A DNA stretch of 64,000 bases from JAHQVI01 sp963749875. GTDB taxonomy: Bacteria; Pseudomonadota; Alphaproteobacteria; Rhizobiales; Rhodomicrobiaceae. This document shows, one piece after another, positions 18,756 to 28,469 of this stretch; the first letter of the stretch is position 1; each line of letters starts with the position of its first letter. Under the pieces are notes generated by a model. It was not told the DNA's origin and searched no databases. It was given only the letters and a program-made list of their open reading frames with translations. Where the stretch lies: contig CAVVOX010000004.1 of the NCBI GenBank assembly GCA_963749875.1, positions 434,001-498,000 on the forward strand. The letters run 5' to 3'. Position numbers and translations under genes: made by a program.

Positions 18756-19799
18756 GTGCGAATTATACAACTCTTGATACTTGCAGTTATTTCAATTTCC
18801 GTGTGCACGCAGACCAATGCTGCAACTGTTCGTGTGCTTAAGACGAAGGCGGTCCACAAGGCTGACCTCAATGACGTTTTGCCATGTAATATAAGTTTGA
18901 GCGGGCCTATCGAAAAAGGCGACGCAAGAAAGCTCCGGTCAGCTTTCAATGACGGCAAGTTCCATAGCGAAGGACCGTACGCAAAGCTTTGCCTTGATAG
19001 TAGAGGCGGGCTTTACAGCGAGGCGCTCGTTCTCGCGGAGTTCTTACTGAATAACTTCGTTAGCACTGTCGTTCCTGATGGCGCGGAGTGCTACTCGGCT
19101 TGCGCAATCGTGTTTATGGCCGGTCTGGAGCGACAGGAGGAGGGTGGTAGAGGAGTAGCCAGATCGCTCCATGTCGGCGGCAAACTTGGCTTTCACGCAC
19201 CATTCATCAGCCTGGAACAATTGCCTGACGCAAGATATGGGAAGCAGGATGTTTTCAAAACCTATCAAGCAGCAGTGAGAGGAATACAGAAGCTCGTGAA
19301 GTTGGGACGCGGCATCGGACCAGATCTAAAGATCGTGCCAAAAGGTCTGCTTGGTGAGATGCTGGCAATCGATCCGGATAACTTCTACGTCATAGACACG
19401 GTCTATCGGGCGTTGCGATTTGAAATCGATCTGTTTGGCTATCGGCCGGTGAGGCAAATTTCTTCTAGGACCCTGTGCAACGCGTGCAGAAATTTCTTCT
19501 CCGGCCGCTACGGTGAGGATGAGGACTTGATGCGCTCTGGCTTCTGCAAAGGTACCAATTCGAAGCCGATTAAAATGCGCAAAGGAAGAGAGCTGAGCTT
19601 TTATTTTTTTGGTGAGGGTTTGTCTTGCATAGTAAAGGCTGATGCACCCTATGGAGGGCCACTTGAATGGTGGATACTGCCGGAGCTCGACTCTGCAGAC
19701 GTGTCGCATGATGACATGCGTCGTCAGTTTCGTTTACTCATGAATAGCGATCTCTATCTGGACTCAAAAACTAAGCTGCAAGACCTGCGTAAGCGCTAA
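18756..19799 (+). CDS. Periplasmic ClpP-like (COG3904-type) protein
   Basis: 347 aa from a GTG at 18756; this start puts a clean signal peptide (residues 1-22, QTNA-AT) at the front. Residues about 40-150 look like the ClpP/crotonase fold of COG3904 proteins: LCLDSRGGLYSEALVLAEFL and a possible nucleophile Ser in ECYSACAIVFMAG. The C-terminal half (four Cys residues, about 235-275) is not recognised. Function unknown, possibly a periplasmic serine hydrolase. Its 3' end overlaps the convergent gene by 4 bp. Confidence 0.7.
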   Translation: MRIIQLLILAVISISVCTQTNAATVRVLKTKAVHKADLNDVLPCNISLSGPIEKGDARKLRSAFNDGKFHSEGPYAKLCLDSRGGLYSEALVLAEFLLNNFVSTVVPDGAECYSACAIVFMAGLERQEEGGRGVARSLHVGGKLGFHAPFISLEQLPDARYGKQDVFKTYQAAVRGIQKLVKLGRGIGPDLKIVPKGLLGEMLAIDPDNFYVIDTVYRALRFEIDLFGYRPVRQISSRTLCNACRNFFSGRYGEDEDLMRSGFCKGTNSKPIKMRKGRELSFYFFGEGLSCIVKADAPYGGPLEWWILPELDSADVSHDDMRRQFRLLMNSDLYLDSKTKLQDLRKR

Positions 19800-20428
19800 T
19801 TCGAATTTTCTAAGATAGAAGATAGCTCTGAGGCTTCGGCCTCGAAGCCTTCGGCCACCAATTCGGAGATAAACTGTCTTTTCGCCTCCGCTGTAATAGC
19901 CGGGTAAACTATTTCGGGAGGAGCTTGGTTGAGCACACACTGATCAGGACGAAAGTGCGGGCCTGGTTGGCATTCGGGAATTGGCTTGCGGGCTTCCCAG
20001 CGCGGACCGAAGGTCATAACCGCTTTATACATGATCCAAGCACGAGATTGACTGACACCGCGGGCTCGCATGGCCTTGTAGAAAGTTCGGTGAACACGGC
20101 GCCAATCATATGTTCGGCGTTCGCAGAAGTAATCATGGACAATTGCTGCATCGCGGTGTCGGCCTGCGAATGGTCCCCCAATGAAGGACCAGAATATTTT
20201 CGGGATTGACGCCCCATCAGAGACGAAGTTTCGCGGAACGAGCCAAGTTATGCCCTCGCTGTCGGTGAACGATAATGGCTCCAAGAGGCGAACATTTCGC
20301 CCGTCGATATCAAATGAGACCTTTGGCGATCCGCTGAATATGCCGAATGACTTGTTTTGAGCTGATGCTGCGATAGAGCCGGCCAGTACGAACAACAGGG
20401 CTAGCGCGCCTCGATATTGCGCCTGCAT
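19796..20428 (-). CDS. DUF1353 protein with signal peptide
   Basis: 210 aa from the ATG at 20428. Signal peptide residues 1-24 (AASA-QN). The DUF1353 core is clear: LVPRNFVSDGASIPKIFW, AAIVHDYFCERR and TFYKAMRARG; the family is common near phage and prophage genes and has no settled function. An IS256 element ends 43 bases upstream of the start, so the native promoter is probably displaced. Confidence 0.75.
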   Translation of the reverse strand: MQAQYRGALALLFVLAGSIAASAQNKSFGIFSGSPKVSFDIDGRNVRLLEPLSFTDSEGITWLVPRNFVSDGASIPKIFWSFIGGPFAGRHRDAAIVHDYFCERRTYDWRRVHRTFYKAMRARGVSQSRAWIMYKAVMTFGPRWEARKPIPECQPGPHFRPDQCVLNQAPPEIVYPAITAEAKRQFISELVAEGFEAEASELSSILENSN

Positions 20429-20470
20429 TTGAGCTACTCCAGATTCGGGAAGGTAGGTTAGGATCGTTAG

Positions 20471-21891
20471 AGAGCTATGCGTGAAATCTTGGTGACGGCC
20501 TGATGGATCAGGCGGCGGCGGTTTGGGCTTGATGCTGGCCGTCTGCGGCAACCTCAAGTCCATCTGAGAATTTCACACCCCGAATGATTTTTGGCAACTG
20601 CGCCGGCCCATTTAGCCGGCGCCAGGTTTTCTGGGCGCCATCGACAAGCTTGAAGACCATGGCCAGTGCCGTCTTGTTTGACAGGCAGCCCTTCGCCCGA
20701 ACGGTTCGGTGACGGACGGTCGCGAACGTACTTTCTATGGGGTTCGTGGTGCGCAGATGGACCCAATGCTCGGCGGGAAAGTCATAGAAAGCGAGCAGCG
20801 GATCGCGATCCTTGGCGAGGCATGTCGCAGCCTTCTCGTACTTCAAAGTGTACGTTTCGATGAAGGCATCGAACGCAGTTTCGGCATCGCTTTTTGTTTC
20901 CGCCATCCAGATTTCTTGGCACAGCCGCTTGGCTTTTGGCTGCTGGCTCTTCGGTAGCTTGTTCAGAACGTTGGCGGTCTTATGAACCCAACAGCGCTGT
21001 TCGCGGCATTGCGGCCAGATCTCACCAAGTGCCTTCCAGAACCCGAGACCGCCGTCGGCAACCGCGAGCTTCGGCGGGATGACAAGGCCGCGCCGCTTGA
21101 GATCGAGCAGAAGTTCGCGCCAGTCATGTGCGCTTTCACGGACGCCGTCGGTGAAGCCGACAAGCTCCTTCCTGCCCTCGGGCGTCGCCCCGATGATCAC
21201 GAGAATGCATTGCTTCTCGTCCTCAAGCCGCGCTTGCAGATAAATACCATCCGCCCAGACATAGACATAGCGGCGTGCCGAAAGGTCGCGCTTCCGCCAA
21301 CGCGCGTGCTCGTCCGACCAGGTCTCCTTCAGCCGCCCGATGGTCGAAGCCGAAAGGCCAGGCGCATCCGGCCCAAGCAAGGCGGCTAACGCCTCGGCAA
21401 AATCGCCAGTCGAGATGCCCTTGAGGTAGAGGATCGGCAGTAGCACTTCGAGGCTCTTGGTGCGCCGGGCATAAGGTGGCAGGATCGCCGACGTAAACCG
21501 GACGCGGCTTACTTCGTCACCGCCAGCCGTACCCCGATCTCGCACGCGCGGCTGGCGCACGGCAACCGGCCCGATGCCGGTCATGATCTCGCGCTCCGGC
21601 AGATGGCCATGGCGAACGACGCGCTGATGGCCGTCTTCGGTCTTGAGATCCTCATGCTTGCCCAGGAAGGCCGCAACTTCGGCTTCGACTGCCTGGGCGA
21701 GCAATGTTCGCGCGCCTTGGCGCAGCACATCGGTGAGAGGATCTGAAAAGCTTCCTGGCTGAACCAGCTTGGTGACGTTATCCTGGGACACGGCGTATCG
21801 CTCCTTCGGTGGAGAAGTGGAGGCATTGAACACCCCCATGATACGCCGCCTTCACACAATCATCCCGTCACCAACTTGTGCGAATAGCTCT
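20471..21891 (-). mobile_element. IS256-family insertion sequence
   Basis: About 1420 bp. Imperfect terminal repeats: AGAGCTATGCGTGAAATCTT at the left and AGAGCTATTCGCACAAGTTG (read inwards) at the right, both continuing GGTGACGG. One intact transposase gene fills it. Confidence 0.9.
20508..21791 (-). CDS. IS256-family transposase (Mutator type)
   Basis: 427 aa from the GTG at 21791, chosen because AAGGAG lies 9 bases upstream; an upstream ATG at 21839 lacks this. It has RQGARTLLAQAVEAEVAAFL near the front, REIMTGIGPVAVRQPRVRDR, and the DDE-type core around VYVWADGIYLQARLE, VVADGGLGF-like AVADGGLGFW and the terminal HLRTTNPIESTFATVRHRT. Full length for the family and intact. Confidence 0.93.
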   Translation of the reverse strand: MSQDNVTKLVQPGSFSDPLTDVLRQGARTLLAQAVEAEVAAFLGKHEDLKTEDGHQRVVRHGHLPEREIMTGIGPVAVRQPRVRDRGTAGGDEVSRVRFTSAILPPYARRTKSLEVLLPILYLKGISTGDFAEALAALLGPDAPGLSASTIGRLKETWSDEHARWRKRDLSARRYVYVWADGIYLQARLEDEKQCILVIIGATPEGRKELVGFTDGVRESAHDWRELLLDLKRRGLVIPPKLAVADGGLGFWKALGEIWPQCREQRCWVHKTANVLNKLPKSQQPKAKRLCQEIWMAETKSDAETAFDAFIETYTLKYEKAATCLAKDRDPLLAFYDFPAEHWVHLRTTNPIESTFATVRHRTVRAKGCLSNKTALAMVFKLVDGAQKTWRRLNGPAQLPKIIRGVKFSDGLEVAADGQHQAQTAAA

Positions 21892-22257
21892 AAAGTCATC
21901 AGCGAATGCGTTAACGCGATCCGGGACTGGCAATCCAGCCTGAGTAAAGGCCGAGACCTCCAGTCTTGTAACCACCTTGTAACCACGCCTTTTTCAGCCC
22001 GCTCCTTCCCCTCTCGCCTTCCCTTCTCCCATTACCCCCGATTGCACCGGAACGCCTCCCGGTGCACTTCTCGCAATTCCCAATTGTTCGGAGAAATGGT
22101 GCCGCAAGAGGGCACCGTACTAGCTTCTCACCGCATCGCTTCAAATCTCCGGAAATATCATAATTCGTAGGTTTTATAAGCAAGTTAACGTCTCTCCTTG
22201 TCTCTGCCCGTCGCTTCGCATAGCATCCAAGCAACCGCTTTTGATATGGGCTGAAGT
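21892..22257. other. Intergenic region before the integrase
   Basis: 366 bases, AT-richer towards the integrase. No tRNA gene or obvious repeated attachment core was recognised. It should hold the integrase promoter. Confidence 0.4.
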
Positions 22258-23418
22258 ATGGGCAAGTTGACCGATGTGAGGGTGCGCAAGACCGCGCAGA
22301 CAGGACTGCACAATGATGGATATGGCCTCTATCTGAAGGTGACGGATGGTGGCGCGCGGTCCTGGATTTTCCGGTTCAAGATCGGCGGCCGAACACGCGA
22401 TATGGGGCTCGGACCTTATCCTGAAATTTCGCTCGCCGATGCCCGTGAGAAGGCTGCTGATGCCAGGAAGCTGACACGACAGGGCGTCGACCCAATCGAA
22501 GCTCGCAGAGCTGACGGCAGGGCCTCGAAGGGGATGACCTTCGACAAAGCGGCTGCGGCCTACATCCAGGCTCACAAAGCGGGCTGGCGCGGCGCACGGA
22601 CTGCGCATCGCTGGGAATCGGAGCTGGAGCGCTACGCCTATCCTGCCTTCGGTAAGCGCGATGTGGCCACCATCACCGTTGATGATGTACTGCATGTCCT
22701 CGCGCCGATCTGGACGACCAAGAATGAGACAGCATCAAAGGTCCGTGAGCGGATTGAAGCCGTGCTGGATTGGGCAGCGGCTAAGGGCTACCGCTCTGGC
22801 GTGAATCCGGCAATGTGGCGCGGGAATCTGAAACATCTCTTGCCAGCCCGCGCCAAGGTTCACACCGTCCGACATCATCCCGCCCTGCCATGGCAGGAGC
22901 TGCCTGCCTTCATGGCCGATCTGCGCGGCCGTGACGCGCTTGCGGCCAGGGCATTGGAGACCACTATCCTGACGGCATGCCGCACGAGCGAAGTTCTGAA
23001 CGCGGATCGTTCTGAATTGAGTGGCGATCTGTGGGTGATACCGGCCGAGCGAATGAAGGCGCGAAAGGAGCATCGCGTGCCGCTCTCCACTCACGCTTTA
23101 AAGATCATTTCATCACTGCCGTGCCTTGCGGGCAATAGCTATGTCTTTCCCGGTCATCGTGACGGTCGTCCGCTGTCGGGCATGGCTATGGAGATGCTGC
23201 TGCGACGCATGGGCCGCAGCGGCATCACTGTGCACGGCTTTCGTTCCACCTTCCGCGACTGGGCAGCCGAGGCCACAGATTTTCCCAGAGAAATTAGTGA
23301 ATTGTGCTTGGCACATGAAGTTGGAAGCGAGGTCGAGCGCGCCTACCGGCGAAGTGACCTGCTGCTTAAACGTAGGGGGCTGATGCAGAAATGGGCTGAC
23401 TATTGCTGCCAGACTTAG
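22258..23418 (+). CDS. P4-type tyrosine site-specific integrase
   Basis: 386 aa. N-terminal DUF4102 arm-binding domain (about 1-85: LTDVRVRKTAQTGLHNDGYG), core-binding SAM-like domain, and catalytic domain with Arg242 (TACRTSEVL), His326 and Arg329 (VHGFRSTFRDW), His353 (LAHEVG) and the nucleophile Tyr363 (AYRR). All active-site residues are present. Such integrases mobilise genomic islands at tRNA or tmRNA 3' ends. It lies 3.6 kb before an IS5 element and 3.6 kb ahead of the Wadjet operon on the same strand; island borders could not be fixed. Confidence 0.93.
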   Translation: MGKLTDVRVRKTAQTGLHNDGYGLYLKVTDGGARSWIFRFKIGGRTRDMGLGPYPEISLADAREKAADARKLTRQGVDPIEARRADGRASKGMTFDKAAAAYIQAHKAGWRGARTAHRWESELERYAYPAFGKRDVATITVDDVLHVLAPIWTTKNETASKVRERIEAVLDWAAAKGYRSGVNPAMWRGNLKHLLPARAKVHTVRHHPALPWQELPAFMADLRGRDALAARALETTILTACRTSEVLNADRSELSGDLWVIPAERMKARKEHRVPLSTHALKIISSLPCLAGNSYVFPGHRDGRPLSGMAMEMLLRRMGRSGITVHGFRSTFRDWAAEATDFPREISELCLAHEVGSEVERAYRRSDLLLKRRGLMQKWADYCCQT

Positions 23419-23616
23419 GCGCAGGAAGGCAGCGACGTTTGTATTGGCGAGATGCAGGTTGGCCAGCACATTTTTGCCCTTCGAAGCCGAAGGTCACAGT
23501 TCAATCCTGATGGCGTTCCATTTCCCCATTCGATTTGTTGAGTTCCAATTTGCGAGACATTGACTTCCAATTAGCCGAGATAGATAGTTCCAAACTGTCG
23601 GTGATTCGGGGATGGG
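23419..23616. other. Intergenic gap
   Basis: Nothing supported here; it holds the likely promoter of the ATPase gene, with GGGATGGG just before its ATG. Confidence 0.3.
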
Positions 23617-24837
23617 ATGTTCAAACGGTTTGTAGAGCGTCGGGCCGATGAAGCCCTTTCGGATACGCCCGTGGTTCTGATCGTGGGACCACGCCGGGCT
23701 GGCAAGACCACGCTCGTCAAGAAGATGGGGGAAGTCGGTCGAGACTATATTACACTCGATGATCGAACCGTCCTCGAGGCTGCTCAGTCTGATCCGGCCG
23801 GTTTCATCCGGGGCCTGGACCGAGCCATCATCGATGAGGTCCAGCGCGCACCCGACCTGCTGCTGGCGATCAAGAAAACGGTCGACGAAGATTATCGTCC
23901 AGGCCGTTTTCTCCTCACGGGGTCGGCGAATGTGCTAACCCTGCCGCGGATCGCTGACAGTCTCGCCGGCCGGATGGAGACCCTCCAGATTCTGCCGCTG
24001 GCGAGGGCAGAGGTTGAAGGCCGGACGCCGAGCTTTCTTGAGCGTCTCTTCGAGGGAAAGCTGCAAAATCAGCGCAAGGCGATTGTCGGCGATGATCTCG
24101 TCCACCTCGTTCTGCTTGGGGGATTTCCCGAAGCAATTGCCCGCGAAAGCGAGCGGCGGCGTCAGGACTGGGCGCGGTCCTATCTCACGTCGATCCTGAC
24201 GCGCGATCTCAAGGACATCGCGGACGTGGAGAAGCTGACTGAGCTTCCGAAATTCGTGCGGCTCCTCGCCGAGCACTCCAGTCAGTTGGTCAACTACTCG
24301 CAGTTCGGAGCTGGCATCAATGTCAGCCACAAGACTGGGCAGCGCTATGTTGGCTTGCTCGAACAGGTGTTTCTGATCGCGACACTGCAGCCCTGGTTCA
24401 CCAATGCGCTAAAGCGCATCGTCAAGACACCGAAGTTGCATTTCCTCGATTCCTGCCTCCTGGCCAGTGCGCGAGGGCTGACCTTCGACAGGGTGAAGGC
24501 TGATCGCGGGACCTTCGGGGCGCTGCTTGAGAGTTTCGTGTTCTCGGAAGTGCTCAAGCTCATGACGGCCTCAGACCTGCGGTTGACACCTTATCATTTC
24601 CGGGACCGGGACATGCGCGAGGTGGACATCGTGCTTGAGCGTGATGACGGAATGATCGCAGGTATCGAGGTCAAGGCGAGCGCCACAGTCAAGGCCGGTG
24701 ACTTCACCGGCCTTCGCGCCCTGGCCGAAGCCTGCGGGGACCGCTTCGCCTCTGGCATCGTTCTCTATGACAGCACGGATGTCGTGCCTTTCGGCGACAA
24801 TCTGGCAGCAGCGCCATTGGCCTCCCTGTGGGGTTGA
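23617..24837 (+). CDS. AAA ATPase with DUF4143 domain
   Basis: 406 aa. Walker A GPRRAGKTT at about residues 29-37, Walker B-like RAIIDEVQRAP, sensor region FLLTGSANVLTLP, then a DUF4143 domain (about 220-390) with a nuclease-like REVDIVLE...GIEVKAS stretch (E-x-K). Such proteins are widespread in mobile regions; function is unproven, and roles in DNA metabolism or defence have been suggested. Ends GIEVKASATVKAGDFTGLRA, typical of the family. Complete. Confidence 0.88.
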   Translation: MFKRFVERRADEALSDTPVVLIVGPRRAGKTTLVKKMGEVGRDYITLDDRTVLEAAQSDPAGFIRGLDRAIIDEVQRAPDLLLAIKKTVDEDYRPGRFLLTGSANVLTLPRIADSLAGRMETLQILPLARAEVEGRTPSFLERLFEGKLQNQRKAIVGDDLVHLVLLGGFPEAIARESERRRQDWARSYLTSILTRDLKDIADVEKLTELPKFVRLLAEHSSQLVNYSQFGAGINVSHKTGQRYVGLLEQVFLIATLQPWFTNALKRIVKTPKLHFLDSCLLASARGLTFDRVKADRGTFGALLESFVFSEVLKLMTASDLRLTPYHFRDRDMREVDIVLERDDGMIAGIEVKASATVKAGDFTGLRALAEACGDRFASGIVLYDSTDVVPFGDNLAAAPLASLWG

Positions 24838-24842
24838 GGACC

Positions 24843-24968
24843 ATGCGCCGATCTATAAACCAGGCGGCCGGGGAATTCTTTATGGGGCGAAATGCCTACA
24901 GCCTTTATATGATTGCCGGCAACGGACGATCTGGGCTGGATCAATTGGAGAAAGCAATAACTGCGTAG
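24843..24968 (+). CDS. Possible 41-aa peptide
   Basis: ATG six bases after the ATPase stop, reading MRRSINQAAGEFFMGRNAYS... to TAG. Not recognised. The close spacing suggests it could be co-translated, but the length gives little support. Confidence 0.25.
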   Translation: MRRSINQAAGEFFMGRNAYSLYMIAGNGRSGLDQLEKAITA

Positions 24969-25099
24969 CATGTGACACTAAATACTGTGTTTTCTAGACT
25001 TTTTTGCACAAAGGGTTGCCGCACAAGAGGAGAATCAAGGATGGTGTATTTTGTTGATCCCATGTCAACAATCATCTCCTCTTTAAACGGAATAACGAA

Positions 25100-25390
25100 A
25101 TGGCTGAAAACGAAAAAACCTCAAAACGCATTGCGTCGATTGCTGCCAGAGGGATTAAAGACCCAGGCTCGCTCACAAAAGCGGAAATTAAGGCTGTGAG
25201 CGCGACAGCACTTACACAGACAGAAGACCGACCAAAGTCAAAATCCAAAGCTGCTGCAAAACCGGCTCCGAAAGCACCGGCAAAAACAGCACCTAAAGCT
25301 TCAACCAAGAAAGCTCCGGTTAAAGCTACCGCGAAGCCTCCAGCCAAAACGTCAAAATCAACAACAAAATCACCTCCCCGGAAACGGTAA
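25100..25390 (+). CDS. Histone H1-like Lys/Ala/Pro-rich basic protein
   Basis: 96 aa. The N-terminal half (about 1-45) resembles short helical repeats seen in phage and rhizobial basic proteins (SKRIASIAARGIKDPGSLTK). The C-terminal half is repeated K-A-P-A-K-type sequence, as in bacterial H1-like proteins that coat DNA. Likely binds DNA non-specifically. AT-richer than its neighbours. No strong ribosome site. It stands alone, 1.9 kb upstream of the Wadjet operon. Confidence 0.65.
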   Translation: MAENEKTSKRIASIAARGIKDPGSLTKAEIKAVSATALTQTEDRPKSKSKAAAKPAPKAPAKTAPKASTKKAPVKATAKPPAKTSKSTTKSPPRKR

Positions 25391-26031
25391 TATCACTAGA
25401 GAGGGTGACGTATGTTCCCCTGCCTACTCTGAATAAAGCATGGGCCAGGTTATGTGCTAATGTTCTGAGTGCGGACAAAACCGTTCAGAACGCAAGATAT
25501 TCGAGCGGATCGCGCATTCGATAAGTCCCCATGCGCAGTAAAGATCTGTAACCTAGCTGCACATCGACTCACCGTTTGGTGTCGTCGGTGGATTGCTCCC
25601 GTTGCTGTGTCGCACTAGCAGCCGGCTTTTCTTTTACCTTGCCTGCCTTGCGGCTTAGCTCATCCCACGTCATGATGATGGCGATCCATCCTTATTTGCC
25701 AGACAAGCCATTGCCGAGCAACGAGCGACCAAACCGCAAAAGTTGATGACGGAGTGCATGAGCTGCACACCCTATCTTCTGCCGTGGTTACTCATTTCAG
25801 TTTCCTGCCAAGCCAGTTGCGCTACGTGCTCTTTCCAACGCCTGCGCCTGTGACGCCAGGCGTGTCTGGCGTCATGTGTTCGTCGAGGGTATCTCCTTGC
25901 GATCTACATAAAATCAAGCGGGCCATGCTGCAATATTGCGTTTTTTGCGAGCCCAAGGTCAGCCAGAAGCTGCCCCGAACACTATTGTCTGGTTCGCGAT
26001 TACAATGCGGCAATCCTCGGCGGACTAATTA
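25391..26031. other. Intergenic region with no supported gene
   Basis: About 640 bases between the H1-like gene and an IS5 element. A 92-codon frame at 25754 has no recognisable sequence and is Cys/Arg-rich in a non-coding manner. Confidence 0.4.
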
Positions 26032-26886
26032 GGCTGCGTTGACAAAAGGGATTCCCAAATCAGTTGAGTTTTGATTCAAGGATGTCTTTTAGGGGAGGCA
26101 TCTTTGGGATATCCGAGTGACGTCAGCGATGCAGCGTGGGAAATCATTGCCCCGCTCCTTCCATCAGAACGTGGCCGGTGGGCGCGACCAGCACAGGATA
26201 ATCGCAGATATTTCAATGGCATGATGTGGATCATGCGCACGGGCGCACCGTGGCGATACCTGCCGCCAGACTATGGCAAATGGAATTCCGTCTACGTCCG
26301 TTTCAGGCGCTGGGCGGAGATGGGTGTGTGGGATGCGATCCTCGAAACGCTTGTCGAACTGGGGCTCACCGACGACTGGGCTCACATGATGGACAGCACC
26401 ACCGTTCGCGCTCATGCTCAGGCAGCGGGCGGAAAAGGGGAACTCATTCAAATGCTCTTGGTCGAAGCCGCGGCGGCTTTTCGACAAAGATCCACGCCCG
26501 GTCAGACGGTAAAGGACGCCCTCTTGGCTTTGTCCTCACAGGCGGCGAAACCTCGGACTATCGCGGCGTAGACGACCTGTTGAAATTGCCGGTCAACAAA
26601 CCGAAAATCATGTTGGCGGACAAAGGGTTTGACAGCGACGACGTTCGATCTGCCCTGCTCATGAAAGGCATTGGACCAGTCATTCCGCCGAAAACAAATC
26701 GCAAAGATCCGCCTGCCTGCGACTTCAAAGCCTACAAGGATCGCAATCGGATCGAGCGCATGTTTGGTAAACTGAAACAGTTCCGGCGCATCGCCACGCG
26801 CTATGACAAAACGAAACTGTCTTACGCTGGATTCCTCGCGCTCGCTGCCGCCCATATCTGGCTACCCGCTTTTGTCAACGCAGCCT
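26032..26886 (+). mobile_element. IS5-family element upstream of Wadjet
   Basis: 855 bp. Terminal repeats GGCTGCGTTGACAAAAGGG (left) and GGCTGCGTTGACAAAAGCGG (right, read inwards). TA lies on both sides (26030-26031 and 26887-26888), fitting a 2-bp target duplication. Different from the IS5 copy at 8150. Confidence 0.9.
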
Positions 26887-26888
26887 AA
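26104..26888 (+). CDS. IS5-family transposase made by -1 frameshifting (two frames)
   Basis: Frame 1 from a TTG at 26104 preceded by AGGGGAGG: LGYPSDVSDAAWEIIAPLLP, MRTGAPWRYLPPDYGKW, HMMDSTTVRAHAQAAGGKG. Frame 2 continues LGRSRGGFSTKIHARSDGKG, MLADKGFDSDD, RIERMFGKLKQFRRIATRYD to 26888. The switch fits a -1 slip on four A and four G (26433-26440), the same motif as in the other IS5 copy. The final stop TAA is completed by the target-duplication bases. The product looks complete. Confidence 0.85.
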
Positions 26889-26989
26889 ACCAGTTCAATA
26901 CATACACCAATCATTGCCCGCTTATTCAGTTCACGATACGTTCGATCTGATTGCAACTTTAATTCGCTATCAGGTTGGGCGACCGTACG

Positions 26990-28465
26990 ATGGATCTTCA
27001 GACGCTCGAGACCCTGCGTTCAAGCCATCCGGCGTGGCGGCTTCTAAAAGCTGATCATGGTCCGCTAATAGCGAGCTTTCTGAACCGCGTGTTCCTGAAG
27101 CCCAATGTACGCCAAATGCAGGAATCGGATCTGGTGCGCCATCTTGAGGATGAGCTCTTCAGCTTGCGCCGGGAACAGGGCGACGACAGATTTCCACGCG
27201 AGGCGAAGGCTTATCTGGACGATTGGGCATCGGACAAGAATGGCTGGCTGCGCAAACGCTACGTTGCCGGTAGCGACGAGGCGCAGTTCGACATCACGCC
27301 AGCCACAGAAGCCGCGCTCACATGGCTGTCAGGTCTTGGCCGCCGCACCTTCATTGGCACCGAGTCACGGCTCAGGACGATTTTCGACCTGCTGCGCGAT
27401 CTGATCAACGATACCGAGCCCGATATTGCCGCGCGCATCGAGGAATTGATGCGCCGCCGCGCCGCGATCGATGCGGAAATCGCACGTCTCAGGGCCGGTG
27501 AGGTGCCTGTGCTCGATGACGCCGTGATCCGCGACCGGTTCCATTTGATCGTCGAGACTGCCCAGAGCCTCTTGTCGGATTTCCGCGCCGTCGAGCAGAA
27601 TTTCCGTCAGCTTGACCGCGACGCCCGGGTCAAGATTTCCGCCTGGGAAGGGAGCAAGGGCGAGCTCCTCGAAGCCATTCTCGGCGATCGCGATGCCATC
27701 GCCGAAAGCGACCAAGGTCGAAGCTTCCGCGCCTTCTATGATCTTCTGATGTCGACCGACCGTCAGGACGAGCTGACGCATCTCCTGGAGCGCATGCTGA
27801 CGCTCGATCCTGTCAGAAACCTGCAGCCGAACCGTCGAATCAAACGTGTCCACTATGACTGGCTGACCGCAGCCGAGGCAACCCAGCGTACGGTCGCGAA
27901 GCTTTCCGGTGAGTTGCGCCGCTATCTGGATGACAAGGCCTGGCTGGAGAACCGTCGTATCATGCGTATTCTACGGGACATTGAGGTCCGCGCCGTAGAG
28001 ATCAGTGATGCACCGCCGGCGGGCGACTTCATGGAGCTCGATGCTTTGGCGCCGGAGATCGCGTTGCCGATGGACAGGCCGCTCTTCTTACCACCATTAA
28101 GACCTGCGCTGGACGATGCTGCGCCCGGTGCTGCTGATATCGACATCCCGGCAGATGCGCTGTTCGATCTGGTGCATGTCGACAAGCGCCGTCTCGAAGC
28201 TCAGATCTGGCGAGCGTTGCAAAGCGAGGATCAGGTCGCTCTCACCGACATTGTCGAGGCGTATCCGCTGGAACTCGGGCTTGCCGAACTCGTCGCTTAT
28301 CTGTCGATCGCATCGGAAAACGCAGACAGCGTGATCGACGACGGAGATCGGGCCTGCATCGAGTGGCGCGACGCCAAAGGTGTAACGCGACGCGCCACCA
28401 TGCCACGGATCGTCTTCGTGCGGCAGAGTGCTTCGCAAGACAAAACCTCCGAGACAGGGAGTTAG
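26990..28465 (+). CDS. jetA: Wadjet type I protein JetA (DUF3375)
   Basis: 491 aa from the ATG at 26990 (an in-frame TTG 15 bases upstream is less like family starts, which begin near MDLxTLExLRxxHPAWRLL). DUF3375 proteins are the kleisin-like subunit of the MukBEF-related JetABC complex. N-terminal part seen as HPAWRLLKADHGPLIASFL; helical throughout, with RIEELMRRRAAIDAEIARL as coiled coil near 150. First gene of four, all overlapping or within 5 bp, 103 bases after the IS5 element. Intact and of usual length. Confidence 0.93.
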   Translation: MDLQTLETLRSSHPAWRLLKADHGPLIASFLNRVFLKPNVRQMQESDLVRHLEDELFSLRREQGDDRFPREAKAYLDDWASDKNGWLRKRYVAGSDEAQFDITPATEAALTWLSGLGRRTFIGTESRLRTIFDLLRDLINDTEPDIAARIEELMRRRAAIDAEIARLRAGEVPVLDDAVIRDRFHLIVETAQSLLSDFRAVEQNFRQLDRDARVKISAWEGSKGELLEAILGDRDAIAESDQGRSFRAFYDLLMSTDRQDELTHLLERMLTLDPVRNLQPNRRIKRVHYDWLTAAEATQRTVAKLSGELRRYLDDKAWLENRRIMRILRDIEVRAVEISDAPPAGDFMELDALAPEIALPMDRPLFLPPLRPALDDAAPGAADIDIPADALFDLVHVDKRRLEAQIWRALQSEDQVALTDIVEAYPLELGLAELVAYLSIASENADSVIDDGDRACIEWRDAKGVTRRATMPRIVFVRQSASQDKTSETGS

Positions 28466-28469
28466 CGCC

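Noticed and set aside
22000..22257. tRNA gene as integrase target
   Set aside because: No cloverleaf or T-loop (GGTTCGAAT-like) sequence was seen beside the integrase.
25754..26032. 92-codon frame as a gene
   Set aside because: No ribosome site, Cys/Arg-rich non-coding character, and no recognisable sequence.
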